Positions 26,170 through 35,227 of a stretch of DNA of 64,000 bases are shown here, in pieces. Under the pieces are notes generated by a model. That model saw nothing but the letters and a program-made list of their open reading frames with translations. It did no database searches and was not told the DNA's origin. Location of the stretch: NCBI RefSeq assembly GCF_037094685.1, contig NZ_CP146614.1, forward strand, positions 6,262,001-6,326,000. The letters run 5' to 3'. Source of the DNA: Massilia sp. METH4. Lineage in GTDB: Bacteria; Pseudomonadota; Gammaproteobacteria; Burkholderiales; Burkholderiaceae_D. The position numbers and the translations under genes were made by a program. The first letter of the stretch is position 1, and each line of letters opens with the position of its first letter.

Positions 26170-29100
26170 TTACCCCGGCTGGTCGCCGAGCTCGCGCAGC
26201 TGCGGTTCCAGCTCCACGTCGAGATAGCGTTTCAGGCGATCCAGCGTCGGACCCATGTGGGCCACGATGCGGGCAGCCTGCGCCGGATCGTCGTCCGGTT
26301 TCAGGCGTTCGAGAGCCAGGCACAGCTCGGCAAAGCCCAGCGCGCCGACAGCCCGGGCCGACGACTTGATACGGTGGCCCAGCTCGGAGAGCCGGCGCAT
26401 GTCGCCCGCCGCCAGCGCCACCTCCACCTCGGCCAACCCATCCCGGCCCGAGGACAGGAACATCAGCGCGTACTTGCGCATCTTGTCGGCCTTGTTGCCG
26501 AAGGTAGCGCCCAGCACGGACAGGTCGAACAGCGGCGGTTCCGCAACGGCCGGCATCACGTCCATCGCGCGGCGTGCCGGCGTGGCCGACATGACCGACA
26601 TGGCGCCGGCGCCGGCAGCGACGCTGTTAGCGACGCTGTTAGCGACGCTGTTAGCGACGATGTTAGCAACGTTCCCGGCAGCGTTGGCAGCAGCGTTGGC
26701 AGCAGCGTCGCTGCCGGCGTTCGCGGCGGCGCGGGCCGGGGACACGGTGCGCACCTGGGCCGCCCGGCCATCGACCGCGCGCTGGCTCAGCCACTTGGAC
26801 AGCGTGGAGAACAGCAAGTTCGGCACGATCGGCTTGGTGAGGAAATCGTCCATGCCCGCTTCCTGGCAGCGCACCTGGTCTTCGCGGCCGGCATTGGCCG
26901 TCATGGCGATCACCAGCGTGCCGGACAGCGTGGGATGGCTCCTGATCCGGCGCGTGGCTTCGTAGCCATCCATGACCGGCATCTGCACGTCCATCAGCAC
27001 GCAGTCGAAGTGGCCCTTCTGCAGGAGGTCGATCGCTTCCCGGCCATTGTTGGCGATCACTACCGTGGCGCCGGCGTCCTCGATCAGTTCCTGGCCCACC
27101 TGCTGGCTGAACACATTGTCCTCGACCAGCAGGATGGCGGCCCCGCGCAGCGGCGCCAGCAATTCCTCCCGCAGCCCCGCTTCCTCCTCCGCCGCCGGCA
27201 CGGCGAGGCCCTTCTCCAGCCGGGCCGTGAACCAGAACGTGCTGCCCAGGCCAGGCGCGCTCTCGACCCCGACGGTGCCGCCCATCAGCTCGGCCAGCTG
27301 CTTGCTGATCACGAGGCCCAGGCCGGTGCCGCCGTAATTGCGGGTGGTGGACGTGTCGGCCTGGTGGAACGACTGGAACAAGCCTTCAACCTGGGCCGGC
27401 GTCATGCCGATGCCGCGGTCCTGAACCTCGAAGCGCACGGTCAACTGGTTGTCGCGCTCCTCGACCACCCGCGCGCGCAGGTGGATGCGGCCCTTCTCCG
27501 AGAACTTGATGGCATTGCTGGTGAAGTTCAACAGCACCTGTTCCAGCCGCAGCGGGTCGCCGCGCAGCTGGGACGGCACGTTCGGCCAGGTTTCGAACAC
27601 CAGCTCGAGGCCCCGTTTCGCCGCCGCCTCGCCCAGCTGCGTGGCGACGTTGCCGAACAGCGCATCGAGCGGGAAATCCAGCATCTCCAGGTCGAGCTTG
27701 CCCGCCTCGATCTTGGAAAAGTCGAGGATATTGTTGATGATGCCCAGCAGGTGCTGTCCGGAGTGGTAGATTTTCCTCAGGTAATCGCGCTGCTTCGGGT
27801 CGGCCGCCGATTTCAGGGCCAGGTGCGACATGCCGATCACACTGTTCATCGGCGTGCGGATCTCGTGGCTCATGTTCGACAGGAAGTCGCTCTTTGCCCG
27901 GCTGGCGGCCTGCGCGGCTTCCTTCAGCTCGTGCAGTTCTGTCACGTCGGTCGACAGCGTGATCACCGCCGGCCCGCGCTCCAGTTCCACCGGCGCCTTC
28001 ACCGTCCACAGGTGGCGCGTATTGCCCTGGGCGTCGACGAACTGGCCTTCGCTGGTGCGCTTGATGCCGTCTTCCAGCACCTGCCGGTCTTCCAGCCAGT
28101 CCCGCGTCGCCTCGCGCTTGTGCAGCAGCTCGCGGTCCGTGCGGCCCACGATCTCGTCGGCGGAGCGGCCCATCACCTGGGCCATGCGGGCATTGACATA
28201 AATGAAGCGGCGCTCCGCATCCTTCAGGTAGACGTGGGCATCCACGTTGTCCAGCACACTGTCCAGCAGCCGGCGCTGTTCCTGGGCGTTGCGGCGCTGC
28301 GATGTCAGCACGAAGACATAGCCGTACAGCAGCAGTGTCCCCACGAAACCGGTGGCCAGGGCAATCGACGGCAGATGCCGGTCGAAGCCGCTGATCATGT
28401 CTTCCTTCGGCGTGTAGAAGCGCGCCTTCCACAGCGCACCGTTGAAATCGATCGGCAGCACGGCCACGAAGTAATCGTCGACATTGCCGGGCAGCGTGGC
28501 CGGCGCGTCGATCGCGCCGGTATCGTTGTACAGCAGGCGGTCGTCCGGCTCGATCTCGAGGCGGCGCTTGTCCGGATCGGTATTGCCGTCCGAATACAGG
28601 AGCAGCCGCACCTTCTGGCCGGCCAGCTCGTCGATGGCGCCCTGCACGAGCGCGGACACGGAAAAGCCGATGCCCACCGAGCCCAGGTAGGCGGCGCGAC
28701 GCCCGTCCACGTCGCCGATCGGCATGCCGCGGCGGTACACGGGCAGCCGCATGCCCAGGCCGATGTGCGGCACCGGGCCCTGCACCCGGACCGGCTGGCC
28801 GGAGGCGCTGATCTGGCCGGTATCGCGCGACAGGTCCATGGCCCGCGCGATCGCCGGGTTGGCGGCAATGTCGACACCCATTTTTTCCTTCAGCATCGGC
28901 TCGAGCCAGGTCAGCGGCGCATAGCGGGGCCGGCGCCCCGGCGGGCGGATGTCGAAGCGGGGATAGCCGGCCGGGTCCACGCTGCGGTCGCCGCGCACGG
29001 CGGCGACAAAAGCGGCGCGGTCGGCGTCGCGCACGTCCGGCGCGTAGTTGATGGCTTCGATCGCCGGGAAGTGCCGGGGCACGTCGAGGCTGGCCACGTA

Positions 29101-29373
29101 CTGGCTGAATTCCTCGCGCGACAGACCGCTCGATGCCTGGAACAGCGCCACCAGGCCGCGCAGGACGTCCGAGTATGCCTTCACGCTGGCGCCGATGCTG
29201 TATTGCGTGGCGCGGGCCGCGTTATCGAAACGCACGCGCGCATTGTCCTCGACCGATTTCAGGGTGGCAGCGAACAGCGCCAGCCCCACCGCGACCGCCA
29301 GCGACAGCCCGATGCCCCAGTGCAGGAGACGCGATCCCACGAGTGCCTTCCTGAATTCGGCGGATTTGCGCAT
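26170..29373 (-). CDS. CHASE-PAS hybrid histidine kinase with receiver and HPt domains
   Basis: A 1067-residue membrane sensor kinase with an internal phosphorelay. TM1 lies at about residues 18-36. An extracytoplasmic CHASE domain follows to about 300 (SREEFSQYVASLDVPRHFPA is typical), then TM2 at about 340-358 and PAS at about 375-480. The HisKA box SNMSHEIRTPMNS has its His near 502. The ATPase includes GIGMTPAQ and GGTGLGLVIS, and the receiver Asp lies in LMDVQMPVMDG near 794. After a repetitive Ala/Asn/Val/Ser linker comes an HPt domain with its His in ELGHRIKSSARAVGA near 999. All phospho-sites are present. CHASE domains bind small ligands; the ligand here is unknown. No cognate regulator is adjacent. 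Confidence 0.93.
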   Translation of the reverse strand: MRKSAEFRKALVGSRLLHWGIGLSLAVAVGLALFAATLKSVEDNARVRFDNAARATQYSIGASVKAYSDVLRGLVALFQASSGLSREEFSQYVASLDVPRHFPAIEAINYAPDVRDADRAAFVAAVRGDRSVDPAGYPRFDIRPPGRRPRYAPLTWLEPMLKEKMGVDIAANPAIARAMDLSRDTGQISASGQPVRVQGPVPHIGLGMRLPVYRRGMPIGDVDGRRAAYLGSVGIGFSVSALVQGAIDELAGQKVRLLLYSDGNTDPDKRRLEIEPDDRLLYNDTGAIDAPATLPGNVDDYFVAVLPIDFNGALWKARFYTPKEDMISGFDRHLPSIALATGFVGTLLLYGYVFVLTSQRRNAQEQRRLLDSVLDNVDAHVYLKDAERRFIYVNARMAQVMGRSADEIVGRTDRELLHKREATRDWLEDRQVLEDGIKRTSEGQFVDAQGNTRHLWTVKAPVELERGPAVITLSTDVTELHELKEAAQAASRAKSDFLSNMSHEIRTPMNSVIGMSHLALKSAADPKQRDYLRKIYHSGQHLLGIINNILDFSKIEAGKLDLEMLDFPLDALFGNVATQLGEAAAKRGLELVFETWPNVPSQLRGDPLRLEQVLLNFTSNAIKFSEKGRIHLRARVVEERDNQLTVRFEVQDRGIGMTPAQVEGLFQSFHQADTSTTRNYGGTGLGLVISKQLAELMGGTVGVESAPGLGSTFWFTARLEKGLAVPAAEEEAGLREELLAPLRGAAILLVEDNVFSQQVGQELIEDAGATVVIANNGREAIDLLQKGHFDCVLMDVQMPVMDGYEATRRIRSHPTLSGTLVIAMTANAGREDQVRCQEAGMDDFLTKPIVPNLLFSTLSKWLSQRAVDGRAAQVRTVSPARAAANAGSDAAANAAANAAGNVANIVANSVANSVANSVAAGAGAMSVMSATPARRAMDVMPAVAEPPLFDLSVLGATFGNKADKMRKYALMFLSSGRDGLAEVEVALAAGDMRRLSELGHRIKSSARAVGALGFAELCLALERLKPDDDPAQAARIVAHMGPTLDRLKRYLDVELEPQLRELGDQPG
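26618..26665. repeat. Four 12-base repeats in the kinase linker
   Basis: Four copies of GCGACGCTGTTA (the fourth with A for C) in the receiver-HPt linker encode VANS-type tetrapeptides. A looser GTTGGCAGCAGC repeat follows to about 26720. Copy-number change would alter linker length in steps of four residues without a frameshift. Confidence 0.8.
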
Positions 29374-29520
29374 TGAAACTCACTGAATACTACTTGCAAT
29401 ACAGCAGCATACCTTGAATGGTCCCAGCCGGCCACCGCAAGCACCGTTCTGATTACGCGCAACTATACTGATGAAACCGACTGGCCGCGCGCGGGTCGAA
29501 CGGAAGAGCAGGAGGTCTCC

Positions 29521-31269
29521 ATGGTCACGATCCATTCTTGCCCGCGACGTGGGCCGGCATCGTTGTCGCACACGCTGCCGTACACACTGTCTTCCACGCT
29601 ATCGCAGTGCGTTGGTTTCCCGCCACGGTGCGGCGCGAGCGCCCTTGTCTTCGATGCAATGGTAGCGGCTTACGGCCGCGCCCGGCGACTCCAATGGATG
29701 TGGCTGCTCTTGTCAGTGGCCGTGGCGCTGCTGGCCGGGCCGGCGACCGCGGCGCCCCACTCCGGGCAGCCGGACCACGCCGAATTCTCCGCCTGGCTGG
29801 AGGCCCCGTTCCGTGCCGATGGCGGGCCGGCCCGGCGCGTCGCGCTGGCGTTCGAATACCCCGGAGCGCCGCCGGGCCGGCGCGTGGACTGGCGGCTGGA
29901 ACTGCGCGCGCCGGGCGGCCGCGTGATCGAACGCTGGCGCGGCAGCGCGCCGTTGACGAGCGGAACAGCGCGGCACGCAGTCGCCTGGCGGCCTGGCCGC
30001 GCTGCGCCGGGTATCTACCGCCTGCGCATGACGGCGGCGGTGCATGGCGAGCCGGCCACCGCGACCGAGGAGGAGCGCCAGATCGCCATCGGGGCAGCTC
30101 CGTCGCTGCCGGCGCCGCCCACAGTGCTGCGCGGCATGGCGCGCCCGGAGTGGGACATCTACCTGGGCAACCTGCACAGCCAGACCGGCCACAGCGACGG
30201 CGGCGTGCCGGTGGCCGAATGCACGGGTGCCAGCGAGCCGGGCACGATGGCAGCCGGCCCGCGGGAAGCCTACGCGTTCGCGCACCGGCACGGATTGGAC
30301 TTCCTGCTGACATCGGAGCACAACCACATGTATGATGGTTCCGAGGGCAACGATACCGAAGCGGACCCCGAAGCCGCGCGCCAGCTGTACCGGCGCGGGC
30401 TGGCGCAGGCGGCGGCATACACGGCCGAACACCCGGGCTTCGTGGCGCTGCACGGCCTCGAGTGGGGCGTGATCACGAATGGCGGCCACCTGAACATCCT
30501 GGACACGCCCGAACTGCTGGGCTGGGAACGCAACGAGGTGGGCGAAGTCATCGGCGACACGTTCACCGGCAAACACGACTACGAAGCATTGTATTCGCTG
30601 CTGGCGCGGCGCGGCTGGCTGGGGCAATTCAACCACCCGAACGCGCGGCAGTTCCGCGTGCGCGACAAGCCGCTCGGCCACGTTCCCGAGGCGGACGAAG
30701 CCATGGCCTTGTGCGAGGTGACGAACAGCGCCGCCTTCTCGAACCGCACCGACGAAGGAGAAAGCCGCATGAGTTCCTTCGAAAGCACGTGCCAGCGCGC
30801 CCTCGAGGCGGGTTGGCACGTGGCCTTCAGCAGCAACCAGGACAACCACTGCGCCAACTGGGGCGCCGCCGCACCCAACCGCACGGGGGTACTGCTGCCG
30901 CGCCGCACGCCCTTCAATGCCGGCACGCTGCTCGATGCGATCCGCGCCCGGCGCGTCTTCGCCACCACGGACAAATCCGCGACCCTTGTGCTGACGGCGA
31001 ACGGCCACGTGATGGGCCAGCGCATCACCGACCGGGGCACGCTGACGCTGGCCGTGCAATACGGAGGCGGCGCCGGCCGCGCCGCCGCGCAATTGCTCAT
31101 CGTTTCCGGCGTACCGGGCCGCGAGGGCGAACCCGAGACGATGACACTGGCGGCCACGCGAGTGACGCTCGCGCCCTCCCCCGGCCAACATTACTACTAC
31201 GCCCGGCTGACGCAGGACGACGGCAGCCTGCTGTGGTCCGCGCCCATCTGGGTCAAGCAGGAACGCTGA
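29521..31269 (+). CDS. CehA/McbA-type PHP metallohydrolase, exported
   Basis: A 582-residue protein related to the CehA/McbA family of PHP-fold metallohydrolases. The catalytic part starts with YLGNLHSQTGHSDG (metal His pair), continues with GLDFLLTSEHNHM, HGLEWGVITNGGHLNIL and WLGQFNHPN, and ends with HVAFSSNQDNHCANW, supplying the expected His/Asp ligands. AGGAGG six bases before ATG 29521 favours this start, but a normal signal peptide (MVAAYGRARRLQ then a hydrophobic run ending PATAAP) only begins at 29659, so the first 46 codons are suspicious. It is divergent from the CHASE kinase. The substrate is unknown. Confidence 0.75.
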   Translation: MVTIHSCPRRGPASLSHTLPYTLSSTLSQCVGFPPRCGASALVFDAMVAAYGRARRLQWMWLLLSVAVALLAGPATAAPHSGQPDHAEFSAWLEAPFRADGGPARRVALAFEYPGAPPGRRVDWRLELRAPGGRVIERWRGSAPLTSGTARHAVAWRPGRAAPGIYRLRMTAAVHGEPATATEEERQIAIGAAPSLPAPPTVLRGMARPEWDIYLGNLHSQTGHSDGGVPVAECTGASEPGTMAAGPREAYAFAHRHGLDFLLTSEHNHMYDGSEGNDTEADPEAARQLYRRGLAQAAAYTAEHPGFVALHGLEWGVITNGGHLNILDTPELLGWERNEVGEVIGDTFTGKHDYEALYSLLARRGWLGQFNHPNARQFRVRDKPLGHVPEADEAMALCEVTNSAAFSNRTDEGESRMSSFESTCQRALEAGWHVAFSSNQDNHCANWGAAAPNRTGVLLPRRTPFNAGTLLDAIRARRVFATTDKSATLVLTANGHVMGQRITDRGTLTLAVQYGGGAGRAAAQLLIVSGVPGREGEPETMTLAATRVTLAPSPGQHYYYARLTQDDGSLLWSAPIWVKQER

Positions 31270-31288
31270 TACACTCGACGGAGTTGCC

Positions 31289-32062
31289 ATGACTGTTACG
31301 ACCGCCGCCTTGCACTGTTCGCCTGCCACGCTGCCGCTACCCTGCTTCTCCCTGCCGCGCGCTGGCGCCATCGGGAACGTCCGGGCCATCACCCTGCGCC
31401 CCGGCTCGCGCGAAGCGCCCCGCGCCGTGGCCGAGGCCGCGGCGGTCGCCGGCAGCGGCCTGGCCGGCGACATCCACGCCGATCCGCTGTCCCCGCGCCA
31501 GGTGCTGCTGGCCGGCACGCCGGCCTATGCCCGCCATGCGCTGGCACCGCACACGCTGCGCGAAAACCTGCTGCTCGATGTCGATACATCCGACTTCGCA
31601 TCCGGCACGCTGCTGCGCGTGGGGTGCGAAGTCGTTCTGCAACTGACCTTTGCCTGCGAAGCCTGTGGCTACCTGGATGCACATGCACCGGGGCTGGCGG
31701 GGCGGATCGGCCGCGCGCGCGGCATGCTGGCGCGTGTGGTTGCCGGGGGCATCATCCGGGCAGGCGATCCGATCGTGCCGTGGGAGGGGTCCCGAGGGCC
31801 GGAGCATCCAGCCGGCGCGCCACCCATCACGTGGTCCGACGACTGGCGCGAGCGCGTGACCGCCATCCTTGCCCGCGTGCCGGCCGGCATGGCCGTCGAC
31901 TACCGGCAGCTGGCACGGCTGGCCGGCGTTCAGACCGTATACTGCCGCGCATTCCCCCGGCTGGCCCGCAGCCTGGGATTGGCCCATGCGGCAGTGTCGA
32001 TGCATGGCGCGTCGGATGTGCCGCGGTGGGATGGCCGTGAATTGTTCGGCGAGCCTGAATAA
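31289..32062 (+). CDS. MOSC-domain protein with an ATL-like C-terminus
   Basis: A 257-residue protein. The first 165 residues look like a MOSC domain, the sulfur-carrier fold of the molybdenum-cofactor sulfurases. It has GSGLAGDIHADPLSPRQVLL, TLRENLLLDV, and a strand ending LTFACEACGYLDAHAPGLAG with two close Cys. The last 80 residues (WRERVTAILARVPAGMAVDY, RQLARLAGVQTVYCRAF) resemble the helical DNA-binding part of alkyltransferase-like proteins, without the PCHR alkyl-acceptor motif. This fusion is an inference from short similarity. GGAG precedes the ATG. It lies 19 bases after the PHP gene, probably in the same transcript. Confidence 0.65.
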   Translation: MTVTTAALHCSPATLPLPCFSLPRAGAIGNVRAITLRPGSREAPRAVAEAAAVAGSGLAGDIHADPLSPRQVLLAGTPAYARHALAPHTLRENLLLDVDTSDFASGTLLRVGCEVVLQLTFACEACGYLDAHAPGLAGRIGRARGMLARVVAGGIIRAGDPIVPWEGSRGPEHPAGAPPITWSDDWRERVTAILARVPAGMAVDYRQLARLAGVQTVYCRAFPRLARSLGLAHAAVSMHGASDVPRWDGRELFGEPE

Positions 32063-32127
32063 TCGATGCGGTAAAATCGTGTGTACATCGCGCATCTGCG
32101 CTGATGACGTAACACGACAGGACAAAG

Positions 32128-32325
32128 ATGGCCAAGAAAGAAGAACTGGATGAGGAAACGCTGGCATTCATCCAGTGGTGTATCGAAGTGGAAGGGTTTC
32201 TCGTCGCCGGTGGCGCCACGGTGCAGCAGGCCCAGGACCATATCGAGGAACAGGTCGAATGGTTCATGGACCAGTTCTATGACGGCTTGACGCCGGAAGA
32301 AGCGGCCAAGGAAGCGCTGGCCTGA
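32128..32325 (+). CDS. Small acidic protein of unknown function
   Basis: A 65-residue, strongly acidic, helical protein (MAKKEELDEETLAFIQWCIE at the start, EEQVEWFMDQFYDGLTPEEA in the middle). It has no signal peptide, membrane helix or metal motif. AGGAC lies seven bases before the ATG, and codon use looks like that of the neighbours, so it is probably a real gene. I do not recognise a family. Confidence 0.7.
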   Translation: MAKKEELDEETLAFIQWCIEVEGFLVAGGATVQQAQDHIEEQVEWFMDQFYDGLTPEEAAKEALA

Positions 32326-32448
32326 CGGCAATGGCTGGCTGTTCGCCAGTGCTTGCCGATACCGAATGAATATACGCTGACGTCGATATTCCGCGACCGC
32401 GCCTTGCTCTAGAGTACACGTTCTCAACGTTTATTCTGGAAACTCTGC

Positions 32449-33120
32449 ATGGCCTTGGCGAAACGTCTGGCAGCCGAATTCATCGGCACCGCACTGCTGC
32501 TGGCGATCGGCGGCGGCGCCGGCATTGCCGCGCAACGCCTCGCGGGCGGGGACGCGGCAATGGCCTTGCTCGTCAGCGCGCTGGTCGGCGCCATGGGGCT
32601 GGCCGTGCTGATCCTCACTTTCGGCAACATCTCCGGCGGCCTGTTCAACCCCGTGCTGACCCTGGCGCAAGCGTGGCGCGGCAACCTGCCCGCCGACCAT
32701 GTGGCGCCCTACGTCGCCGTGCAGGTCGCGGGCGCCGTCGCCGGCGCGGCGGCCGTGCACGGCATGTACGGCCTGGATTTCCTGGTGGCTGCGCAGCAGG
32801 CACGCACCGGCAGCGGCCAGTGGCTGGGCGAATTCGTCGCCACCTTCGGCCTGCTGTGCGTGTTCATCGGCTGCGGCCGCGCCCGCCCGGTGATCGCGCC
32901 GTTCGCCGTGTCGGCCTACGTGATGGCGGCCTGCTGGTTCAGTTCCTCCTCGGCCTTCATGAACCCGGCGCTGACGCTGGCCAAGGCGTTCGGCGCGGCC
33001 GGGGCGCTGCGCCCGGCCGACGCACCGGCGTTCGCGCTCGCGCAACTGGCCGGCGGCGCCGCCGCGACGGCCCTCTTCGCCTGGCTCCACGGACCGGCAC
33101 GGGGCTCATTGCGCACCTGA
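32449..33120 (+). CDS. MIP/aquaporin family channel
   Basis: A 223-residue inner-membrane channel of the major intrinsic protein family, passing water or a small neutral solute. Six hydrophobic helices are visible in two halves. The second pore motif is canonical (MNPALTLAKAF), while the first is NPV (GLFNPVLTLAQAW) rather than NPA, as in several atypical bacterial members. No ars or glycerol genes are adjacent, so the solute is unknown. A family A palindrome follows 35 bases after the stop. Confidence 0.87.
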   Translation: MALAKRLAAEFIGTALLLAIGGGAGIAAQRLAGGDAAMALLVSALVGAMGLAVLILTFGNISGGLFNPVLTLAQAWRGNLPADHVAPYVAVQVAGAVAGAAAVHGMYGLDFLVAAQQARTGSGQWLGEFVATFGLLCVFIGCGRARPVIAPFAVSAYVMAACWFSSSSAFMNPALTLAKAFGAAGALRPADAPAFALAQLAGGAAATALFAWLHGPARGSLRT

Positions 33121-33154
33121 CGGTTTGTCTTCTCCCTCCCACCAGCGCCGCCTT

Positions 33155-33204
33155 GGTGTCGGACATTTTTTCCGGGCGCTTTTCCGGAAAAAGTGTGCGA
33201 CACC
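33155..33204. repeat. Palindromic intergenic repeat, family A, copy 2
   Basis: Arms 33155-33175 and 33184-33204, with two mismatches, beginning GGTGTCGG and ending GCGACACC. As in copy 1, GCCGCCT lies just upstream and the ACCGGTTT segment follows. It lies between the aquaporin and uridine kinase genes on the same strand. Confidence 0.82.
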
Positions 33205-33281
33205 GGTTTCTCATGAAGCATTGGATGCCTCTGCGGAAAACCGGTGTGTCGATCCCGCCGCCGCTCCGGTATCATGCGGGG

Positions 33282-33923
33282 ATGAATCAGATTTCTTACC
33301 TTCCGTTCGTGATTGGTGTTGCCGGCGGAAGCGGCAGTGGCAAATCCACCGTATCCCAGCAAGTCCTGTCTTCATTCGGTGCCGACATGGTGTCGGTGGT
33401 GATGCAGGACGATTACTACCGCGACCAGTCCGACCTTCCCCCCGAAGTACGCCGCAAGCAGAACTACGACCACCCGCAAGCCTTCGACTGGCCGCTGCTG
33501 ATCCAGCACGTGCAGGCGTTGCGCAATGGCGAAGCGATCGAGATGCCGGTGTACGACTTCACCATCGACAACCGCTCCGACAAGACCATCCCCGTCAAGC
33601 CGGCCCCCGTCATCGTCATCGAGGGCCTGTTCGCCCTGTACGACGCCGACCTGCGCGACATGATGTCGCTGCGCATTTTCGTCGACACGGCACCCGACAT
33701 CCGCTTCATCCGCCGCATGCAGCGCGATATCGCCGAACGGGGGCGCTCGCTGGAAAGCATCGTCGGCCAGTACCTCGATACCGTGCGCCCGATGCACAAG
33801 CAATTCATCGAGCCGACCAAGCGGCATGCCGACGTCATCTTGCCACATGGGGCGAATGTGCCGGCGGTGGATGTAATCACAACCAAGGTGGCGAGCGTTA
33901 TCGGGCAGTTGAAGCGGCCCTGA
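33282..33923 (+). CDS. udk: Uridine kinase
   Basis: Phosphorylates uridine and cytidine in the pyrimidine salvage pathway. It has 213 residues, the standard size. The P-loop is GGSGSGKST at residues 15-23. Further family marks are MQDDYYRDQSDL, NYDHPQAFDWPLL (nucleoside site), PVYDFTIDNRS and VIVIEGLFALYD. ATG 33282 with GGGG upstream fits the usual start; the long upstream frame is a translation of the palindrome and aquaporin gene. Confidence 0.94.
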   Translation: MNQISYLPFVIGVAGGSGSGKSTVSQQVLSSFGADMVSVVMQDDYYRDQSDLPPEVRRKQNYDHPQAFDWPLLIQHVQALRNGEAIEMPVYDFTIDNRSDKTIPVKPAPVIVIEGLFALYDADLRDMMSLRIFVDTAPDIRFIRRMQRDIAERGRSLESIVGQYLDTVRPMHKQFIEPTKRHADVILPHGANVPAVDVITTKVASVIGQLKRP

Positions 33924-34129
33924 CCTAAGCGCCACGTCAGGTTCCGTTGGATATCCCAATTCGGGCTTACGATAGCGAAAATGTCACCTACCCATCCGGT
34001 TGTGTTAGCGCCTCGAAAAACATCGCGCGCCAAGGCCTCGGCCGCATGTGCGACACGAAATGTGCTCGTTGTTTCTCGCGTCCAATAACAACAAGGAAGC
34101 GCTGATTTCTTGCTGATGGATGAGATTAA

Positions 34130-34651
34130 TTACTCGTGCACCAAGGGCTCACTCGAGCTTGAGCTCTTTACAAGTTTGACGACGTTTGAATAGTATTTTC
34201 CGTATGGGCACTTGCCATCCCAACCAATACCATAAATCGCGCGAACCGCGTAAACACCACTTTTCGAGAACTCATAATGCATGGCGATATTTTCGCTCAC
34301 CCTCCCCCAATGGTAACCCGGGTACAAGGTGAACCGCTCGCCATCATCGCGGAAATTTTTTTCCGGCCCGCTCCATGGGGAGATTTTCTTATCAGGGCCA
34401 ATAACCTCGAATCGTAACCAGTAGTCCTCGGCTGCCATGAAAGGCTCCAAGGAAACAGGCTCGGAGCTGACATTTTCAATGGTGATCTTCAGAGCAGCAC
34501 TTTTCTTATTTTTGATGATACGGTTCTCAGCAGATATTCTGACAGTAAGCTGTTTCCCGACACGGTCGCATTGATGGTACTCAGCGGACGACGCCGCAAC
34601 GCTACAGGTAGCCACAGCGCTAAAAAGAACACCGGCGAAATAGGTTCCCAT
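34130..34651 (-). CDS. Unknown exported protein in AT-richer DNA
   Basis: A 173-residue protein with a signal peptide (MGTYFAGVLFSAVATCSVAA). The rest is a beta-rich, Ig-like secreted domain with SAALKITIENVSSEPVSLEP and a later FTLYPGYHWGRVSENI. It has two Cys likely to form a disulfide. Base composition is clearly more AT-rich than the surrounding genes and there is no obvious ribosome site. Together with the IS/MFS scar next to it, this suggests acquired DNA. No family is recognised. Confidence 0.6.
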   Translation of the reverse strand: MGTYFAGVLFSAVATCSVAASSAEYHQCDRVGKQLTVRISAENRIIKNKKSAALKITIENVSSEPVSLEPFMAAEDYWLRFEVIGPDKKISPWSGPEKNFRDDGERFTLYPGYHWGRVSENIAMHYEFSKSGVYAVRAIYGIGWDGKCPYGKYYSNVVKLVKSSSSSEPLVHE

Positions 34652-34729
34652 TTATTTATGACCCGCCCCCACGCCCCGATTTCAAAATACCTGCCCTCCT
34701 CTCCAGGATAATCGACCCGGTCGCGAGCA

Positions 34730-34876
34730 TCAAGGCTGGTTATCGTAGACGGCGTCTTCGCTGCCTTCGTCTGACAAGCCAAAGCACTGCTGGACGATGT
34801 ACATGCGCAGCTTACGCTCCAGGCTGACTGGCGCCCGGCCACGTCCATCGCCAATCGGATAATACGGCAGCGAGGA
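34730..34876 (-). mobile_element. IS5-family transposase remnant
   Basis: Only about 45 codons of the transposase N-terminal region remain, inserted into the MFS gene. The sequence at about 34091-34107 (AAGGAAGCGCTGATTT) has the look of an IS5-type end and may be the other border. If so, the unknown exported gene 34130-34651 lies between the two fragments. The border assignment is inference. Confidence 0.6.
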
Positions 34877-35050
34877 CACCATCAGTGCCGTAATCCCGTA
34901 CGCAAACGAGAAAACGGTCGTCAACTGGCCGGCGCTGGACTGGCCGACAGCGAGGCTGGACGCCACGCCCGGAAGGATGCCGATAAAGACGTTTTCATCG
35001 ATACCAGCAAAGAAGATGGCAAGGGCCAGCAGCCAGACGCGATAATCCAT
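34730..35050 (-). pseudogene. Chimera of an MFS transporter start and an IS5-type transposase fragment
   Basis: The 106-residue frame is two broken genes. Residues 1 to about 58 are the beginning of a major facilitator permease (MDYRVWLLALAIFFAGIDEN and the loop to the second helix, ITALMVSS). From about residue 60 the sequence becomes the N-terminal part of an IS5-family transposase (YYPIGDGRGRAPVSLERKLR, then QQCFGLSDEG and AVYDN). Neither half could work. The join lies near 34875. Confidence 0.8.
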
Positions 35051-35227
35051 CGTTCCCCCAACGTATTGATAAGGCAGGCATAAGCCGGCCGTGTCAAATC
35101 GTCGGGTTTCGGAACTGCGTTTCGGTTATCCCGTCGCGAATCTTTTCTCATACCCTGGTTCATGGAGAGCTCCGGGGCCTGGCCCCGTGGAGGTGGGATA
35201 TCCCCTCCTCCGGCCCCTCCCCATGAC

